Origin: Sphingobium xanthum
GTDB lineage: Bacteria > Pseudomonadota > Alphaproteobacteria > Sphingomonadales > Sphingomonadaceae
DNA: 64,000 nt
Direction of reading: 5' to 3'
NCBI RefSeq assembly: GCF_019737615.1
Contig: NZ_JAHKKS010000001.1
Location: 434,001 to 498,000, forward strand
The first letter of the stretch is position 1. Each line of letters opens with the position of its first letter. Shown here piece after piece: positions 35,371 through 44,765 of this stretch. Made by a program: the position numbers and the translations under genes. Under the pieces are notes generated by a model. That model was not told the DNA's origin and made no database searches. It saw nothing but the letters and a program-made list of their open reading frames with translations.

Positions 35371-36144
35371 TCAGGCGACGATCACCTGCACCCCGATGGC
35401 TTCGATCGCGGCGCGATCCTCGGGTTTGATGCCGTCGTCGGTTATGAGGACATGGACGAGATCGAGTCCGCCCAGGGACGAGAAGGAGCGCACCCCGATC
35501 TTGCTCGAATCGGCGACCAGATAGACGCGCTCGGCCGCCTCGATCATGGCGCGCTTGACCGCGATGTCGGACAGTGCCGGGTAGGTGAGCCCCGCCTCCA
35601 GATCGAGTGCGGCCGTGGCCAGGAACAACTTCCGGACGAACAGGCCCTTGAAATAGTCGGCCGAACGCTCGCCGCTAAGCGACAGGGTCGGCGCCTTGAA
35701 GTGGCCGCCAGTCATATGCACTTCGAAACCCGACTCCGCGCCGAGCATCAGCGCGATGTTGAGCGCATTGGTGATGACGGTCATGTCGCGACGGGTGAGC
35801 AGATTGGCGGCGACCTCCGTAGTGGTCGAGCCGGAATCGAGCACGATGGTTTCGCCGTCTCCGACAAGCTGCGCTGCGGCGCGGCCGATGCGCTGCTTCG
35901 CATCCATATTGTCCCGGTGCTGCAGGGCCATTTCGCGCACTTGCTGCGGCACGGACTTCAGGAAGGCGCCGCCATGCTCGCGAGTGATGTAGCCTTCCGC
36001 CTCCAGCTTCTCGAGATCCTGACGGATCGTGACTTCAGAGACGTTGAAGGCGTCGGCAAGTGTCCGCACACGCGCGCTGCCTTCTTCCTGGAGCCAGTCC
36101 AGCACTTTTCTGCGACGGGTTTCGGCGAGGAGACGGGTTCTCAT
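35371..36144 (-). CDS. DeoR-family transcriptional repressor
   Basis: 257 residues: N-terminal helix-turn-helix (about 5-60; [20 protein letters not shown]) and the C-terminal sugar-phosphate sensor domain ([33 protein letters not shown]). The start at 36144 gives the usual DeoR length; a frame extension to 36267 is not supported. It sits at the head of the minus-strand run and faces the transketolase operon across 275 bp with CGAAA repeats at 36343-36367. It likely represses both sides until a sugar phosphate of the pathway appears. Confidence 0.88.
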   Translation of the reverse strand: MRTRLLAETRRRKVLDWLQEEGSARVRTLADAFNVSEVTIRQDLEKLEAEGYITREHGGAFLKSVPQQVREMALQHRDNMDAKQRIGRAAAQLVGDGETIVLDSGSTTTEVAANLLTRRDMTVITNALNIALMLGAESGFEVHMTGGHFKAPTLSLSGERSADYFKGLFVRKLFLATAALDLEAGLTYPALSDIAVKRAMIEAAERVYLVADSSKIGVRSFSSLGGLDLVHVLITDDGIKPEDRAAIEAIGVQVIVA

Positions 36145-36342
36145 TGAGGCGAGCTCGCTTGATGATCGGTCCGACAAAGACCGAAAAACAGGGTCGCCGC
36201 CGTTGTACAATCGCGTGACAAGCACTTGGCAAGACCTTTCAACGCGCATCCTCTCGGGGTGCCGCACCTCGGACAGGGCGGTCGTGGCTTCATCAGGTAT
36301 CGCTCAGTTACGTATTTTGTCAATTTTTATGAGATGGCTTTA

Positions 36343-36367
36343 GAAACGAAAATAATCGAAAGCAAAA
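36343..36367. promoter_or_regulatory. DeoR-type operator repeats
   Basis: GAAACGAAAATAATCGAAAG with CGAAA repeated at a 10-base step, the direct-repeat style of operator used by DeoR-family repressors. It lies between the DeoR gene and the transketolase operon, 53 bases before the latter's start. Nearby DNA (36310-36370) is unusually AT-rich for this genome. Confidence 0.5.
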
Positions 36368-36419
36368 TTCTTGCGAAACAGGAAAGGGTCGGTTAGTTGT
36401 GGCGCTAAGAGAGAGGGTG

Positions 36420-37304
36420 ATGGGCAGTCCGCATATGTCAGATTCGGCCATTTCGGCGAATGCACGCGATTCGTTCGCCAAGCGGGCAGAGCATGTCCGT
36501 GAGCGGGCGAATTGGATGCGCCGTCGGCTGCTGAAGATGATTGTTGATGCCGGTCAGGGTCACCCTGGCGGTGACCTTTCATCCGCAGATATCGTGGCTT
36601 CGCTCTATTTCGATATTCTTCGGATCGACCCAAAAGATCCTGCCGCTCCCGGACGGGATCGCTTCGTGCTGAGCAAGGGGCATTGCACCGGCGTGCTGTA
36701 CACGGCGCTGGCCGCCTCGGGCTTCTTTGCCGAAGCCGAACTCGACACCTATCTGAAGCCCGAGTCGCGGCTCAACGGTCATCCGAACAGGGCCTATCTC
36801 CCCGGTGTCGAAACCAACACCGGCCCGCTCGGCCATGGCTTGCCCGTGGGTGTCGGCATCGCGGTGGCGGGGCAGATAGACAATGCCGCCTATCGCGTGT
36901 TCGTCCTCACCGGCGACGGCGAGCTTCAGGAAGGCAGCATGTGGGAAGCCGCGATGTTCGCTGGCCACCGCGAACTCGGCAACCTGACCGTGATTGTCGA
37001 TCGCAACCGGCTTCAGCAGGGCGCGCGCACCGAAGAGACCAATTCGCTGGAGCCGCTCGGCGACAAATGGCGCGCTTTCGGCTGGCAGGTCGTCGAGGTC
37101 GATGGCCATGATCATGCTGCCTTGCTCGCGGCGTTCGATGCCGCTGCCGAGCCGCGCACGAAGCCGCGGGTGATCATCGCCAATACGTTCAAGGGCCAGG
37201 GCGTCAGCTTCATGCGGGATCAGGCCGGCTGGCACCACGGGGTGCCCAATGCGGAGCAATATGCCCAGGCGATTGCCGAGCTGGACGCGGAGATGGGCAA
37301 GTGA
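36420..37304 (+). CDS. Transketolase, N-terminal subunit (split type)
   Basis: 294 residues: ThDP-binding half of a transketolase encoded as two chains. RRRLLKMIVDAGQGHPGGDL (His of the active site), LSKGHCTGVLYTAL, NTGPLGHGLPVGVGIAVAGQ, GDGELQEGSMWEA with NLTVIVDRNRLQQ (Mg/ThDP motif) are all present. Start at ATG 36420, after GAGAGAGG; ATG 36435 or GTG 36399 are alternatives. Overlaps the C-terminal subunit by four bases. In the D-apiose route the split transketolase acts on apulose 4-phosphate; that role here is inferred from the neighbouring isomerase and kinase. Confidence 0.9.
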   Translation: MGSPHMSDSAISANARDSFAKRAEHVRERANWMRRRLLKMIVDAGQGHPGGDLSSADIVASLYFDILRIDPKDPAAPGRDRFVLSKGHCTGVLYTALAASGFFAEAELDTYLKPESRLNGHPNRAYLPGVETNTGPLGHGLPVGVGIAVAGQIDNAAYRVFVLTGDGELQEGSMWEAAMFAGHRELGNLTVIVDRNRLQQGARTEETNSLEPLGDKWRAFGWQVVEVDGHDHAALLAAFDAAAEPRTKPRVIIANTFKGQGVSFMRDQAGWHHGVPNAEQYAQAIAELDAEMGK

Positions 37305-38263
37305 GCGCCGCTGTGCCCGTCATCGCCGGCATGTTCGATTGTCGCGATGCCTATGTCCGTGCCGTCGAGGAGTTGGCGGAGGGCGACGATCGCATCGTCG
37401 CGGTGGTCAATGACTCGGTCGGTTCGTCGAAGCTGGGCAAGTTTCGCGAGCGCTTCCCGACGCGCCTCATCAATGTCGGCATTGCCGAGCAGAATATGGT
37501 CAGCGTCGGCGCCGGTCTCGCCAATGGTGGCAAGATCCCGTTCGTAAGCGGCGCCTCCTGCTTCCTGACGGCGCGTGCGCTGGAGCAGATCAAGGCGGAC
37601 TGCGCCTATAGCGAACAGAATGTGAAGCTGTGCGGCATCTCGTCGGGCGTTGCCTATGGCGAGCTCGGCGCCACGCATCACAGCATCGAGGACATCGCCT
37701 GGCTGCGCGCCATCGACAAGCTGACGGTCATCGTGCCTGCCGATCCGTGGGAGACGGCGGAAGCGATCAAGGCGGCCGCGGCGCTTGACGGCCCGGTCTA
37801 TGTCCGCATCAGCCGCATGCCTGTCCCCGCGATCGAGCGGCCCGAGGGCGCCCGCTTCGCGATCGGCAAGGCCGAGACGCTGCGTGATGGCGACGACGTC
37901 GCGATCATCGTCAACGGCACACTCGTGCATCGCGCGCTCGACGCGGCCACGGCGCTGGCGGGTGAGGGCATCGCCGCGCGCGTGATCAACATGGCGACGA
38001 TCTCGCCGCTCGACGTCGAGGCGATCGCTGCAGCCGCCGCAACGGGCGCGATCGTCACGGCCGAGGAAGGGCTGGCGACCGGCGGCCTTGGCGGCGCGGT
38101 TGCGGAATATTGCGCCGAGAACAGCCCGGTCCGCATGAAGATGCTCGGTTTTCCGGGCTTTCTTCCCACCGGTTCGGCGAAGTGGCTGATGGAGCGCTAC
38201 GGCCTCACCGCTGACGGCATCGCCTCGGCCGCGCGCACTCTGGTTGCGGGCAAGCGCTCATGA
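37301..38263 (+). CDS. Transketolase, C-terminal subunit (split type)
   Basis: 320 residues: the pyrimidine-binding half (VAVVNDSVGSSKLGKFRERF, RLINVGIAEQNMVSVGAGLA with the ThDP-activating Glu) and the transketolase C-terminal domain (about 200-310, AIIVNGTLVHRALDAA). GTG start in a GTGA overlap with the N-terminal subunit gene, so the two are made in balance. Followed by the kinase gene with another four-base overlap. Confidence 0.9.
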   Translation: MSAAVPVIAGMFDCRDAYVRAVEELAEGDDRIVAVVNDSVGSSKLGKFRERFPTRLINVGIAEQNMVSVGAGLANGGKIPFVSGASCFLTARALEQIKADCAYSEQNVKLCGISSGVAYGELGATHHSIEDIAWLRAIDKLTVIVPADPWETAEAIKAAAALDGPVYVRISRMPVPAIERPEGARFAIGKAETLRDGDDVAIIVNGTLVHRALDAATALAGEGIAARVINMATISPLDVEAIAAAAATGAIVTAEEGLATGGLGGAVAEYCAENSPVRMKMLGFPGFLPTGSAKWLMERYGLTADGIASAARTLVAGKRS

Positions 38264-39744
38264 CCGGGCAGTTCGTCCTCGCGATCGATCAGGGTACGAC
38301 CAACACCAAGGCGTTGCTGGTTGCGCCCGATGGTTCGGTCCGCCTGTCGCGCTCGCGGGCGATGAAGATCGACTATCCGCATCCCGGCTGGGCCGAGCAG
38401 TCGGCGTCGGACATTTGGGAATCGGTCGCCGCGCTCATCGCCGAGATCGCTGCCGCCGCCAATCCGGCCGACATCGTCGCGGTCGCGATTTCCAACCAGC
38501 GCGAGACGATCGTGGTCTGGGACGCGGAGACGGGCCGCCCCATCGGCCCGGCCATCATCTGGCAGTGCCGCCGCTCGGCTGATCGCTGCAATGCGTTGCG
38601 GGCTGCGGGGCATGAGGCAGAGATTGTCGCGCGCTCGGGTCTGGGCATCGATCCGCTGTTTCCCGCCGCCAAGATTGCGTGGTTGCTCGACGAGACGCCG
38701 GGCGCGCGCGCGCGGGCCGAGCGCGGCGAGCTCAAGTGCGGTACGATCGACAGCTGGCTGCTCTGGAACCTGACCGGCGGCGCTGTGCATGCGACCGACC
38801 ATGGCAATGCCTCGCGCACGCAGCTGTTCAATCTCGATACCCTGTCCTGGGACGCCGAACTGGCCCGGCTGTTCGACGTTCCGCTCGCGCTGTTGCCCAC
38901 GGTCATGCCGTCCGATACGCGCTTCGGCACCGTCGCGCCCGGCCTGACGGCGCTGGGTGACGGGACGCCAATTCAAGCGATGATCGGTGACAGCCACGCG
39001 GCCCTGTTCTCGCATACGGCGAGCGGCGCGCGTCTCAAGGTAACGATTGGCACCGGCAGCTCGTTGATGACCGCGACGGAAGGCCGGGTGCATTCCTCGC
39101 ACGGCCTGTCGAGCACGATCGCCTGGAGCCAGGGCGCCGCCGTGCAGCACGCGCTCGAGGGCAATATCTCGGTCTCCGGCCACGCGGCTTCGTTCGCCAC
39201 GGCTTTGCTCGGGCTCCCGGACGAGGAAGCGCTGACCAGCCTGGCGGCAAGTGTCGAGGACAGCGGCGGAGTCGTGTTCGTGCCTGCGCTCGCGGGCCTC
39301 GGTGCGCCGCACTGGCGCAGCGACGCGCGTGGCGAGATCACCGGCCTGTCGCTCGGCAGCAGCCCGGCTCATGTTGCTCGCGCGACGATCGAGGCGATTG
39401 CGCTGCAGATCGGCGATGTCGTTGCCGCGCTCGATGCCGATCTCGGCGCGACCTTGCCCGAGCTATCGGTCGATGGTGGCGCCGCGCGGAACGATTTGCT
39501 GATGCAATTGCTCGCCGACCTGCTCGACCGCGAGATCGTGCGGCCTGCCATTGCGGAAGCAAGTGCCCTTGGCGCGGCACGCCTGGCCCGCGAGGCGCTG
39601 GGCCTCGCGACCGCTGGCGGCAATCCGGTTCAATCAGAGCGCTTCGCGCCGGCCATGTCGGCCGAGCAGCGTGCGCGCGTTGTGCGCCGCTGGCGCGATG
39701 CTGTGGCGCGCGCCGTGCGCGACGCCGCGCAAGGAGGAACGTGA
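38260..39744 (+). CDS. FGGY-family carbohydrate kinase (glycerol-kinase-like; candidate apulose kinase)
   Basis: 494 residues with two actin-like domains: phosphate-1 loop AIDQGTTNTKALL, AISNQRETIVVWD, GTIDSWLLWNLTGG, GDSHAALFSHTASG, TIGTGSSLM and the C-terminal SVDGGAARNDLLMQLLADLL. The N-terminal half is close to glycerol kinases, but the allosteric-site and glycerol-binding details cannot be judged by eye. Translationally coupled to the split transketolase, so its product is likely a ketose phosphate used by it; apulose kinase is the favoured guess, glycerol or dihydroxyacetone kinase the alternatives. Confidence 0.82.
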   Translation: MTGQFVLAIDQGTTNTKALLVAPDGSVRLSRSRAMKIDYPHPGWAEQSASDIWESVAALIAEIAAAANPADIVAVAISNQRETIVVWDAETGRPIGPAIIWQCRRSADRCNALRAAGHEAEIVARSGLGIDPLFPAAKIAWLLDETPGARARAERGELKCGTIDSWLLWNLTGGAVHATDHGNASRTQLFNLDTLSWDAELARLFDVPLALLPTVMPSDTRFGTVAPGLTALGDGTPIQAMIGDSHAALFSHTASGARLKVTIGTGSSLMTATEGRVHSSHGLSSTIAWSQGAAVQHALEGNISVSGHAASFATALLGLPDEEALTSLAASVEDSGGVVFVPALAGLGAPHWRSDARGEITGLSLGSSPAHVARATIEAIALQIGDVVAALDADLGATLPELSVDGGAARNDLLMQLLADLLDREIVRPAIAEASALGAARLAREALGLATAGGNPVQSERFAPAMSAEQRARVVRRWRDAVARAVRDAAQGGT

Positions 39745-39815
39745 CGATACGGCGGGGCCGTACCGAGGAACGTGTGGTGTCCGGTGGACACATAAGAACA
39801 TGGGAAAGGGAGTGG

Positions 39816-42800
39816 ATGATGAGGATTTCCAGAACATCGCGTCCCGCGCTGTTGCGTGGAATGCTGCTCGGAACGAGCGTGATGACGCTCTTCGCGAGCT
39901 CGTCGGCCTTCGCACAGGGTGGGGCCGAGCCGCAGCAGGCTGAAGACCGTGCCGCCGACGCAGAGATCGTCGTCACGGGCAGCCGCATTCGCAATCCGGC
40001 GCTGACCTCATCGTCGCCGCTGCAGGTCGTCACCGCCGAGAAGCTCGAAAATGCCGGCGCGACCAACGTGCAGGAAGTGCTGACGCAGGTTCCTGCCGTC
40101 GGCGTGCCGAGCCAGACGCGCGTGAGCAATGCCGGCGACACCAGCCCCGGTCTCGCCACGGTCAACCTCCGTAATCTCGGCAGTGATCGCACACTGGTGC
40201 TGATCGATGGCCGCCGCACGGTCGCGGGTATCCCGGGTACGGCGCAGGTCGATCTGTCGATGATCCCGAGTTCGTTCGTCGAGCGCGTCGATGTGCTGAC
40301 GGGTGGCGCTTCGGCCGTCTACGGTTCTGACGCCGTCGCCGGTGTCGTCAACTTCATCTACAAGAAGAACTTCAACGGCTTCCTGGCCAATGCGCAGGCC
40401 GGCATTTCGGAATTGGGCGACGACAAGCGCTATTCGCTCAATGCGACCCTGGGTCAGAACTTCGCGGACAACCGCGGCAACGTGATGGTCTATGCCGGGT
40501 TCAACCACGAAGGCAATGTGCCCAACTTCAAGCGCGAGCGCACGGCCGCGGGCTACAGCAGCGTCGGCAACCTGCTGCGCGTCGGTGGCAACAGCGACCA
40601 GAACCTGACGGCTGCGCAGAAACTGTTCGATCGCTTCTATCAGCCGTCCAATGTCGGTCCGGGCGGTGCGTTCAACTTCGGCGGCTCCGGCAGCCGGCTG
40701 ATCCTGCCCGATGGCACGCTGGACAGCTATCCCGGCCTCAACGCATCGAACTATCTGGATCCGGCCATCCAAGCGAAGATCAACAAATATGGCTATAATG
40801 CCGCCGCGCTAGGGCAGCAGGCCTCGCCGTCGAACCAGATCACCGTCGCCATGCGCGTCAACTATGATGTGACGGACACGTTGAACCTGTTCGCGGAATC
40901 GACCTTCTCGAACTACAAAACGAACGGCAAGCGCGAGGCCTCGCCGATGCGCACCGACAGCGCGCTTGGCGCGTTCACGGGAACGAACGGGTTCTTCCCG
41001 ATCCAGTTCCAGGTCGTGAACCCGACCAACCCCAATGACGTGCGGATCCTCAACAATCCGCTCGTCCCGACCGCTGTGTTCAATGCGGCCGACAACCGCG
41101 CCGTCAACGACTCGTTCGCGTCCAAGGACGTCAGCTTCCTGCTGCGCACGACCATGTTCGGGGACGGCACGCGCAGCACGCCGACCGAGCGCGACAATTT
41201 CCGCGTCGCGGCTGGCGGTACGTGGGAGTTGGGCGGCGACTGGGCGGCCGACTTCTACTATCAGTACGGTTACAGCAAGCAACGCCAGGGGATGACGGGT
41301 CTCGCCGATCTCTATCGCCTTGCCCAGGCGGTGCAGGTCATTCCCGACGTGTTCGACTATGACCGCGACGGCAACACGACCGAGGCGACCTGCGTCGATG
41401 CCAATGCGCGCTCGCAGGGCTGCGTTCCGATCAACGTCTATGGCCTGAATGCGGATGGTTCGAGCAAGGTCTCGAAGGAAGCCGCAGCCTGGCTCTATAC
41501 GGAGATGAGCCGTTACTCGAAGCAGGAGATGCAGACCGCCTCGTTCAACGTCGGCGGCACCGTGTTCAACCTGCCGGCCGGCCCGGTGCAGGTGTCCGTA
41601 GGTGGCGAATGGCGCGAAGAGTCCAGCATGGACGACTTCGATCCGCTGACCAACGCCGCGCGCAACGGCTATGTCCAGCTGCTCGACACGTCCGGCTCCT
41701 TCACGGTGAAGGAAGCTTATGGCGAGGTCGTCGTGCCGGTCATCCATGACACGCCGTTCATCCACAACCTGACGCTGCGCGGCGCTGCCCGCGTCTCCGA
41801 TTATTCGACGGTCGGCAGCTTCTGGGCATGGAATGTGGGCGCCGAATGGTCCCCGGTCGAGGATATCCGCTTCCGCGGCGTCTATGCACACGCCGTCCGC
41901 GCACCGAATATCGGCGAGCTCTATGCAGCAGCAGCAGCGGGCATCATCACCATCACCGATCCGTGCCAGGGCGTGACCATGGCGCAGACCAGTGCCGTGG
42001 CGGTGAACTGTCGCAAGGATCCGGGCGTGCTGGCCAATATCCAGCAAAACGGATCGATGGTCCTGACCTCGTCGGATACGGCGGGCGTCGGCAGCATCAC
42101 GGCGGCGAACCCGAACATCGCTCAGGAAACCGGCAAGACGCTGACCCTGGGTCTGGTCGTCAATCCGCGCTCGATCGAGGCGCTGCGCGGCTTCACCTTC
42201 ACGGTCGATTATTTCGACATCAAGCTGGAGCAGGCGATCAACCGCCTCGCAGCGGCGACGGTACTCAACAAGTGCTACGTCAATGGTCTGGCGGATTTCT
42301 GCCAGTTCATCACGCGCCGCCAACAGCCGTCAGGCGCGTTCAGCGTCGGCTCGGTCGAGCAGGTCGTTCGCGGCCTGATCAACAGCGGCGGCTCGTTCGC
42401 CCGCGGTCTCGACTTCACGCTGGGCTACACGCGGCCGCTGTTCGGCGGCACTGCCTCCGTGCAGGCGAACTGGACGCATCTGCTCAAGCAGGGTGTCATC
42501 CAGCTCACCGGCGACGCCTATGACAACACCATGGGCGAAATGGGCACGCCGCGCGACACGGCCAACGTCACGCTGACCTGGGAAGACGACACGTTCGGCG
42601 TAACGCTCTTCAACCGGTATATCGGCAAGCAGATGTTCGACTACGAGAACTATCAGACGAACTTCCGTCTGGCGAACGGCTCGCTGCCCGATCAGAAGTA
42701 CTTCACGGTGGGGTCGAAAATCTACACCGACGCCCAGATCCGCTACAAGGGCATCGAGAATTTCGAACTCTTCGTCGGTGCGAACAATCTGTTCAACGTC

Positions 42801-42902
42801 CAGGCGCCGCCGCTCTGGGTCGGCACGCCGAACGGCAGCCCCAACGCGGTCTGGGATATCATCGGGCGGCGCTTCTATGGCGGCGTGCGTGTGAAGTTCT
42901 GA
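39816..42902 (+). CDS. TonB-dependent outer-membrane receptor
   Basis: About 1028 residues: signal peptide (MMRISRTSRPALLRGMLLGT... to SSAFAQ), a TonB-box-like stretch (DAEIVVTGSR), plug domain (about 55-170; LRNLGSDRTLVLIDGRRT, VLTGGASAVYGSDAVAGVVN) and a 22-strand barrel ending GVRVKF with terminal Phe. No STN signalling domain. The class (large plug/barrel with LTQVPAV opening) is typical of sphingomonad sugar importers. Two adjacent ATGs (39816, 39819) follow AAAGGGAG; either may be used. It follows the kinase by 71 bases and ends at a strong terminator, so it is likely the oligosaccharide port for this island. Confidence 0.92.
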   Translation: MMRISRTSRPALLRGMLLGTSVMTLFASSSAFAQGGAEPQQAEDRAADAEIVVTGSRIRNPALTSSSPLQVVTAEKLENAGATNVQEVLTQVPAVGVPSQTRVSNAGDTSPGLATVNLRNLGSDRTLVLIDGRRTVAGIPGTAQVDLSMIPSSFVERVDVLTGGASAVYGSDAVAGVVNFIYKKNFNGFLANAQAGISELGDDKRYSLNATLGQNFADNRGNVMVYAGFNHEGNVPNFKRERTAAGYSSVGNLLRVGGNSDQNLTAAQKLFDRFYQPSNVGPGGAFNFGGSGSRLILPDGTLDSYPGLNASNYLDPAIQAKINKYGYNAAALGQQASPSNQITVAMRVNYDVTDTLNLFAESTFSNYKTNGKREASPMRTDSALGAFTGTNGFFPIQFQVVNPTNPNDVRILNNPLVPTAVFNAADNRAVNDSFASKDVSFLLRTTMFGDGTRSTPTERDNFRVAAGGTWELGGDWAADFYYQYGYSKQRQGMTGLADLYRLAQAVQVIPDVFDYDRDGNTTEATCVDANARSQGCVPINVYGLNADGSSKVSKEAAAWLYTEMSRYSKQEMQTASFNVGGTVFNLPAGPVQVSVGGEWREESSMDDFDPLTNAARNGYVQLLDTSGSFTVKEAYGEVVVPVIHDTPFIHNLTLRGAARVSDYSTVGSFWAWNVGAEWSPVEDIRFRGVYAHAVRAPNIGELYAAAAAGIITITDPCQGVTMAQTSAVAVNCRKDPGVLANIQQNGSMVLTSSDTAGVGSITAANPNIAQETGKTLTLGLVVNPRSIEALRGFTFTVDYFDIKLEQAINRLAAATVLNKCYVNGLADFCQFITRRQQPSGAFSVGSVEQVVRGLINSGGSFARGLDFTLGYTRPLFGGTASVQANWTHLLKQGVIQLTGDAYDNTMGEMGTPRDTANVTLTWEDDTFGVTLFNRYIGKQMFDYENYQTNFRLANGSLPDQKYFTVGSKIYTDAQIRYKGIENFELFVGANNLFNVQAPPLWVGTPNGSPNAVWDIIGRRFYGGVRVKF

Positions 42903-42929
42903 TCGTCCTCTGACACACTCTCCCCCTCG

Positions 42930-42956
42930 GGGCGGCGCTGTGCGCCGCCCTTTTTT
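42930..42956 (+). terminator. Rho-independent terminator after the TonB receptor
   Basis: GGGCGGCG-CTGTG-CGCCGCCC stem-loop followed by TTTTTT, 27 bases after the receptor stop. Ends the transketolase-kinase-receptor transcript. Confidence 0.9.
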
Positions 42957-43015
42957 GTGAATCAGGTCGGAACTGCATGCTTTCGCTCGCCGTGTCGGTG
43001 ACGTCAAAGCGCTGA

Positions 43016-43200
43016 TTTCCGTGGGTTCCGGGCTCAAACTTCACAAACTTCCCGCGTATCGCGCATGGTGAATGCGCAAAAGTCCGGCCCCCGGGCGTGA
43101 GCGGGGCGTGCGGTTTTCCGAGATTTTTACGGGGTCAAAGAGCGGCGGCCGGCGGGCGCCTGACGGGAGGTTATGACATTCGATGCCGCTTGTAGGACAG
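43016..43200 (+). repeat. Dispersed ~180-bp intergenic element, copy B
   Basis: Blocks shared with copy A: GGTTCCGGGCT, AACTTCCC, ATCGCGCATGGTGAA, ATTTTTACGGGGTCAAAGAG, CTTGTAGGACAG. Blocks shared with copy C: CATGGTGA.TGCGCAAAAGTC, TGCGGTTTT, AGCGGCG, TTATGA and TGTAGGACAG. Same orientation as both. B is the best link between A and C. Confidence 0.75.
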
Positions 43201-43236
43201 CGCTTTGTGCGTCTCAGCGCGAAGCCCCGGATCGAC

Positions 43237-43262
43237 GTCACCCGGGGGTCTGCCCGGGTGAC
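43237..43262. repeat. Perfect GTCACCCGGG hairpin
   Basis: GTCACCCGGG and CCCGGGTGAC, 10-bp stem and 6-base loop, 36 bases after element copy B. Copy A is likewise followed by a perfect hairpin starting GTCA (13101-13126). Confidence 0.75.
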
Positions 43263-43467
43263 AGTCGAGGTTGGAGATGCGTCGCGGTTCAGGGCGGATC
43301 AACATTCAATAGGCGGCAGGGGCCGGCTGTCGTCCGGAAAATCGCTGTCTTGCGGCCCCCGACGCATGGCAGCCCGGAGCGAGTTGTTCCTCACATTCGA
43401 ACATCTCTTCCCGCGCCACTGGTGATCGCGAAAAGCGCCCTTCGCAGCCCGTTGCCGCCGATCCGTC

Positions 43468-44751
43468 CTAAATGACCGTAACCTTGAGCTTGGCCTCAAG
43501 CTCCTCCAGCGACTTGCCCTCGTTGCGCGGCGCCCAGATGAAGCCGACGAGGCCGCTGATGACGAGGAAGCCGACCAGGATCCAGGCGAGGTTGGTGAAC
43601 CCGGCTGCGGTCAGCGCGGGCACGAAGAAGCTGAAGGCACCGAGCGCGATGCGGACGGCGGCGAACATGACACCCTGAGCCGTTGCGCGTAGCAGCGTCG
43701 GGAACATCTCCGAGCTCCAGAGCTGGAAGAAGCTCTGCGCGCCGAAACCGCCGCCGATCGACATCAGGAAAACGTGCAGAATCGCCAGCGGCAGCGTGAG
43801 CGGAAACAGCGCGAGCAGCGACATGCCGATGATCTGGGTGACCGCTGATATGCCGAACAGCAGTCGCTGGTTCACGCGGTCGGCGAGCTTCATGAAGATG
43901 AAGAAGATCGATCCCATGCCCAGCAGGAAGCTCAGTGTCTGCACGGCCACGGCGACTGCCTGGCTCTGATCGCCGACGGTCCGCAAGATGTAGGGGAAGA
44001 AGAAGCCGTTGGTGCCGGCCCAGAGATTCCAGAACAGATACATGCCGCTGAGGAAGGCCATCGAGCCGATATGCTGGCGCGTGAAGAGCTCGCGGATCCG
44101 GCCGGGGCGGGCCTGCTTGGTTTCGCGTGGCGCCGATTCCTGCGCCTCCAGCCAGCGCTTGGACTCCTGCATGCGGGATCGCAGGAATGTCAGCCCTATC
44201 GCGAGGATGGCAAGATGCGCAAACACGATCCGTGCGCCGAGCAGGCCTAAAGGTGCGAGCACCAGGAACATCAGCAGCACCACAACTGGTCCGAGATACC
44301 AGAGCATCTGCGCCACGCCGCTATGTTTGCCGCGCCCGTCCTTCGGCGCCATTTCCGCGATCAACGACCAGGAGGCCGGGATGTCCGCGCCGACCGCGAG
44401 GCCGACGAGGAAGAAGCCGAGCACGACCATCCACGCATTGACCGCGAAGACCAGCCACAACATGCCGAATGCGTAGAACAGCATGTCATATTGGTAGATC
44501 TTCTTGCGCCCAAACAGGTCGCAGAGCCGTCCGCCGATCAGCGCGCCGACGCCTGCCGAGATGGCGTTGGGGCCGAAAGCGCCGATCATCCCGATCAGGT
44601 CATTGTCGAGGCGATAGGCTTCCTGCCACAAGGCGAGCGCGGCGGAGCCTGAGACGATCGATCCGGCATCGATATAGTTGGCGAGTCCGGCGAGGATCGT
44701 GTTCTTCCAGTCCTCGTTTCGCGGCTCCCCCGCAGCGCTGCTGCTCGACAT
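43468..44751 (-). CDS. MFS sugar transporter
   Basis: 427 residues, about 12 membrane helices. GGRLCDLFGRKKIYQYDML between helices 2 and 3 and the AEMAPKDGRGKHSG loop mark a sugar-porter-like member of the major facilitator family. Divergent from the DUF5060-type hydrolase gene, with an AT-rich near-palindrome in the shared gap. Probably imports a mono- or disaccharide released by the exported hydrolases; the actual substrate is unknown. Confidence 0.88.
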   Translation of the reverse strand: MSSSSAAGEPRNEDWKNTILAGLANYIDAGSIVSGSAALALWQEAYRLDNDLIGMIGAFGPNAISAGVGALIGGRLCDLFGRKKIYQYDMLFYAFGMLWLVFAVNAWMVVLGFFLVGLAVGADIPASWSLIAEMAPKDGRGKHSGVAQMLWYLGPVVVLLMFLVLAPLGLLGARIVFAHLAILAIGLTFLRSRMQESKRWLEAQESAPRETKQARPGRIRELFTRQHIGSMAFLSGMYLFWNLWAGTNGFFFPYILRTVGDQSQAVAVAVQTLSFLLGMGSIFFIFMKLADRVNQRLLFGISAVTQIIGMSLLALFPLTLPLAILHVFLMSIGGGFGAQSFFQLWSSEMFPTLLRATAQGVMFAAVRIALGAFSFFVPALTAAGFTNLAWILVGFLVISGLVGFIWAPRNEGKSLEELEAKLKVTVI

Positions 44752-44765
44752 GGACAGACTCTCCC

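Larger units (their letters stand above)
42957..43467. other. Gene-free stretch between convergent genes
   Basis: About 510 bases between the receptor terminator and the 3' end of the MFS gene. It holds copy B of the dispersed ~180-bp element and a perfect hairpin at 43237-43262. The rest (43263-43467) shows no coding frame with family similarity. Confidence 0.75.
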
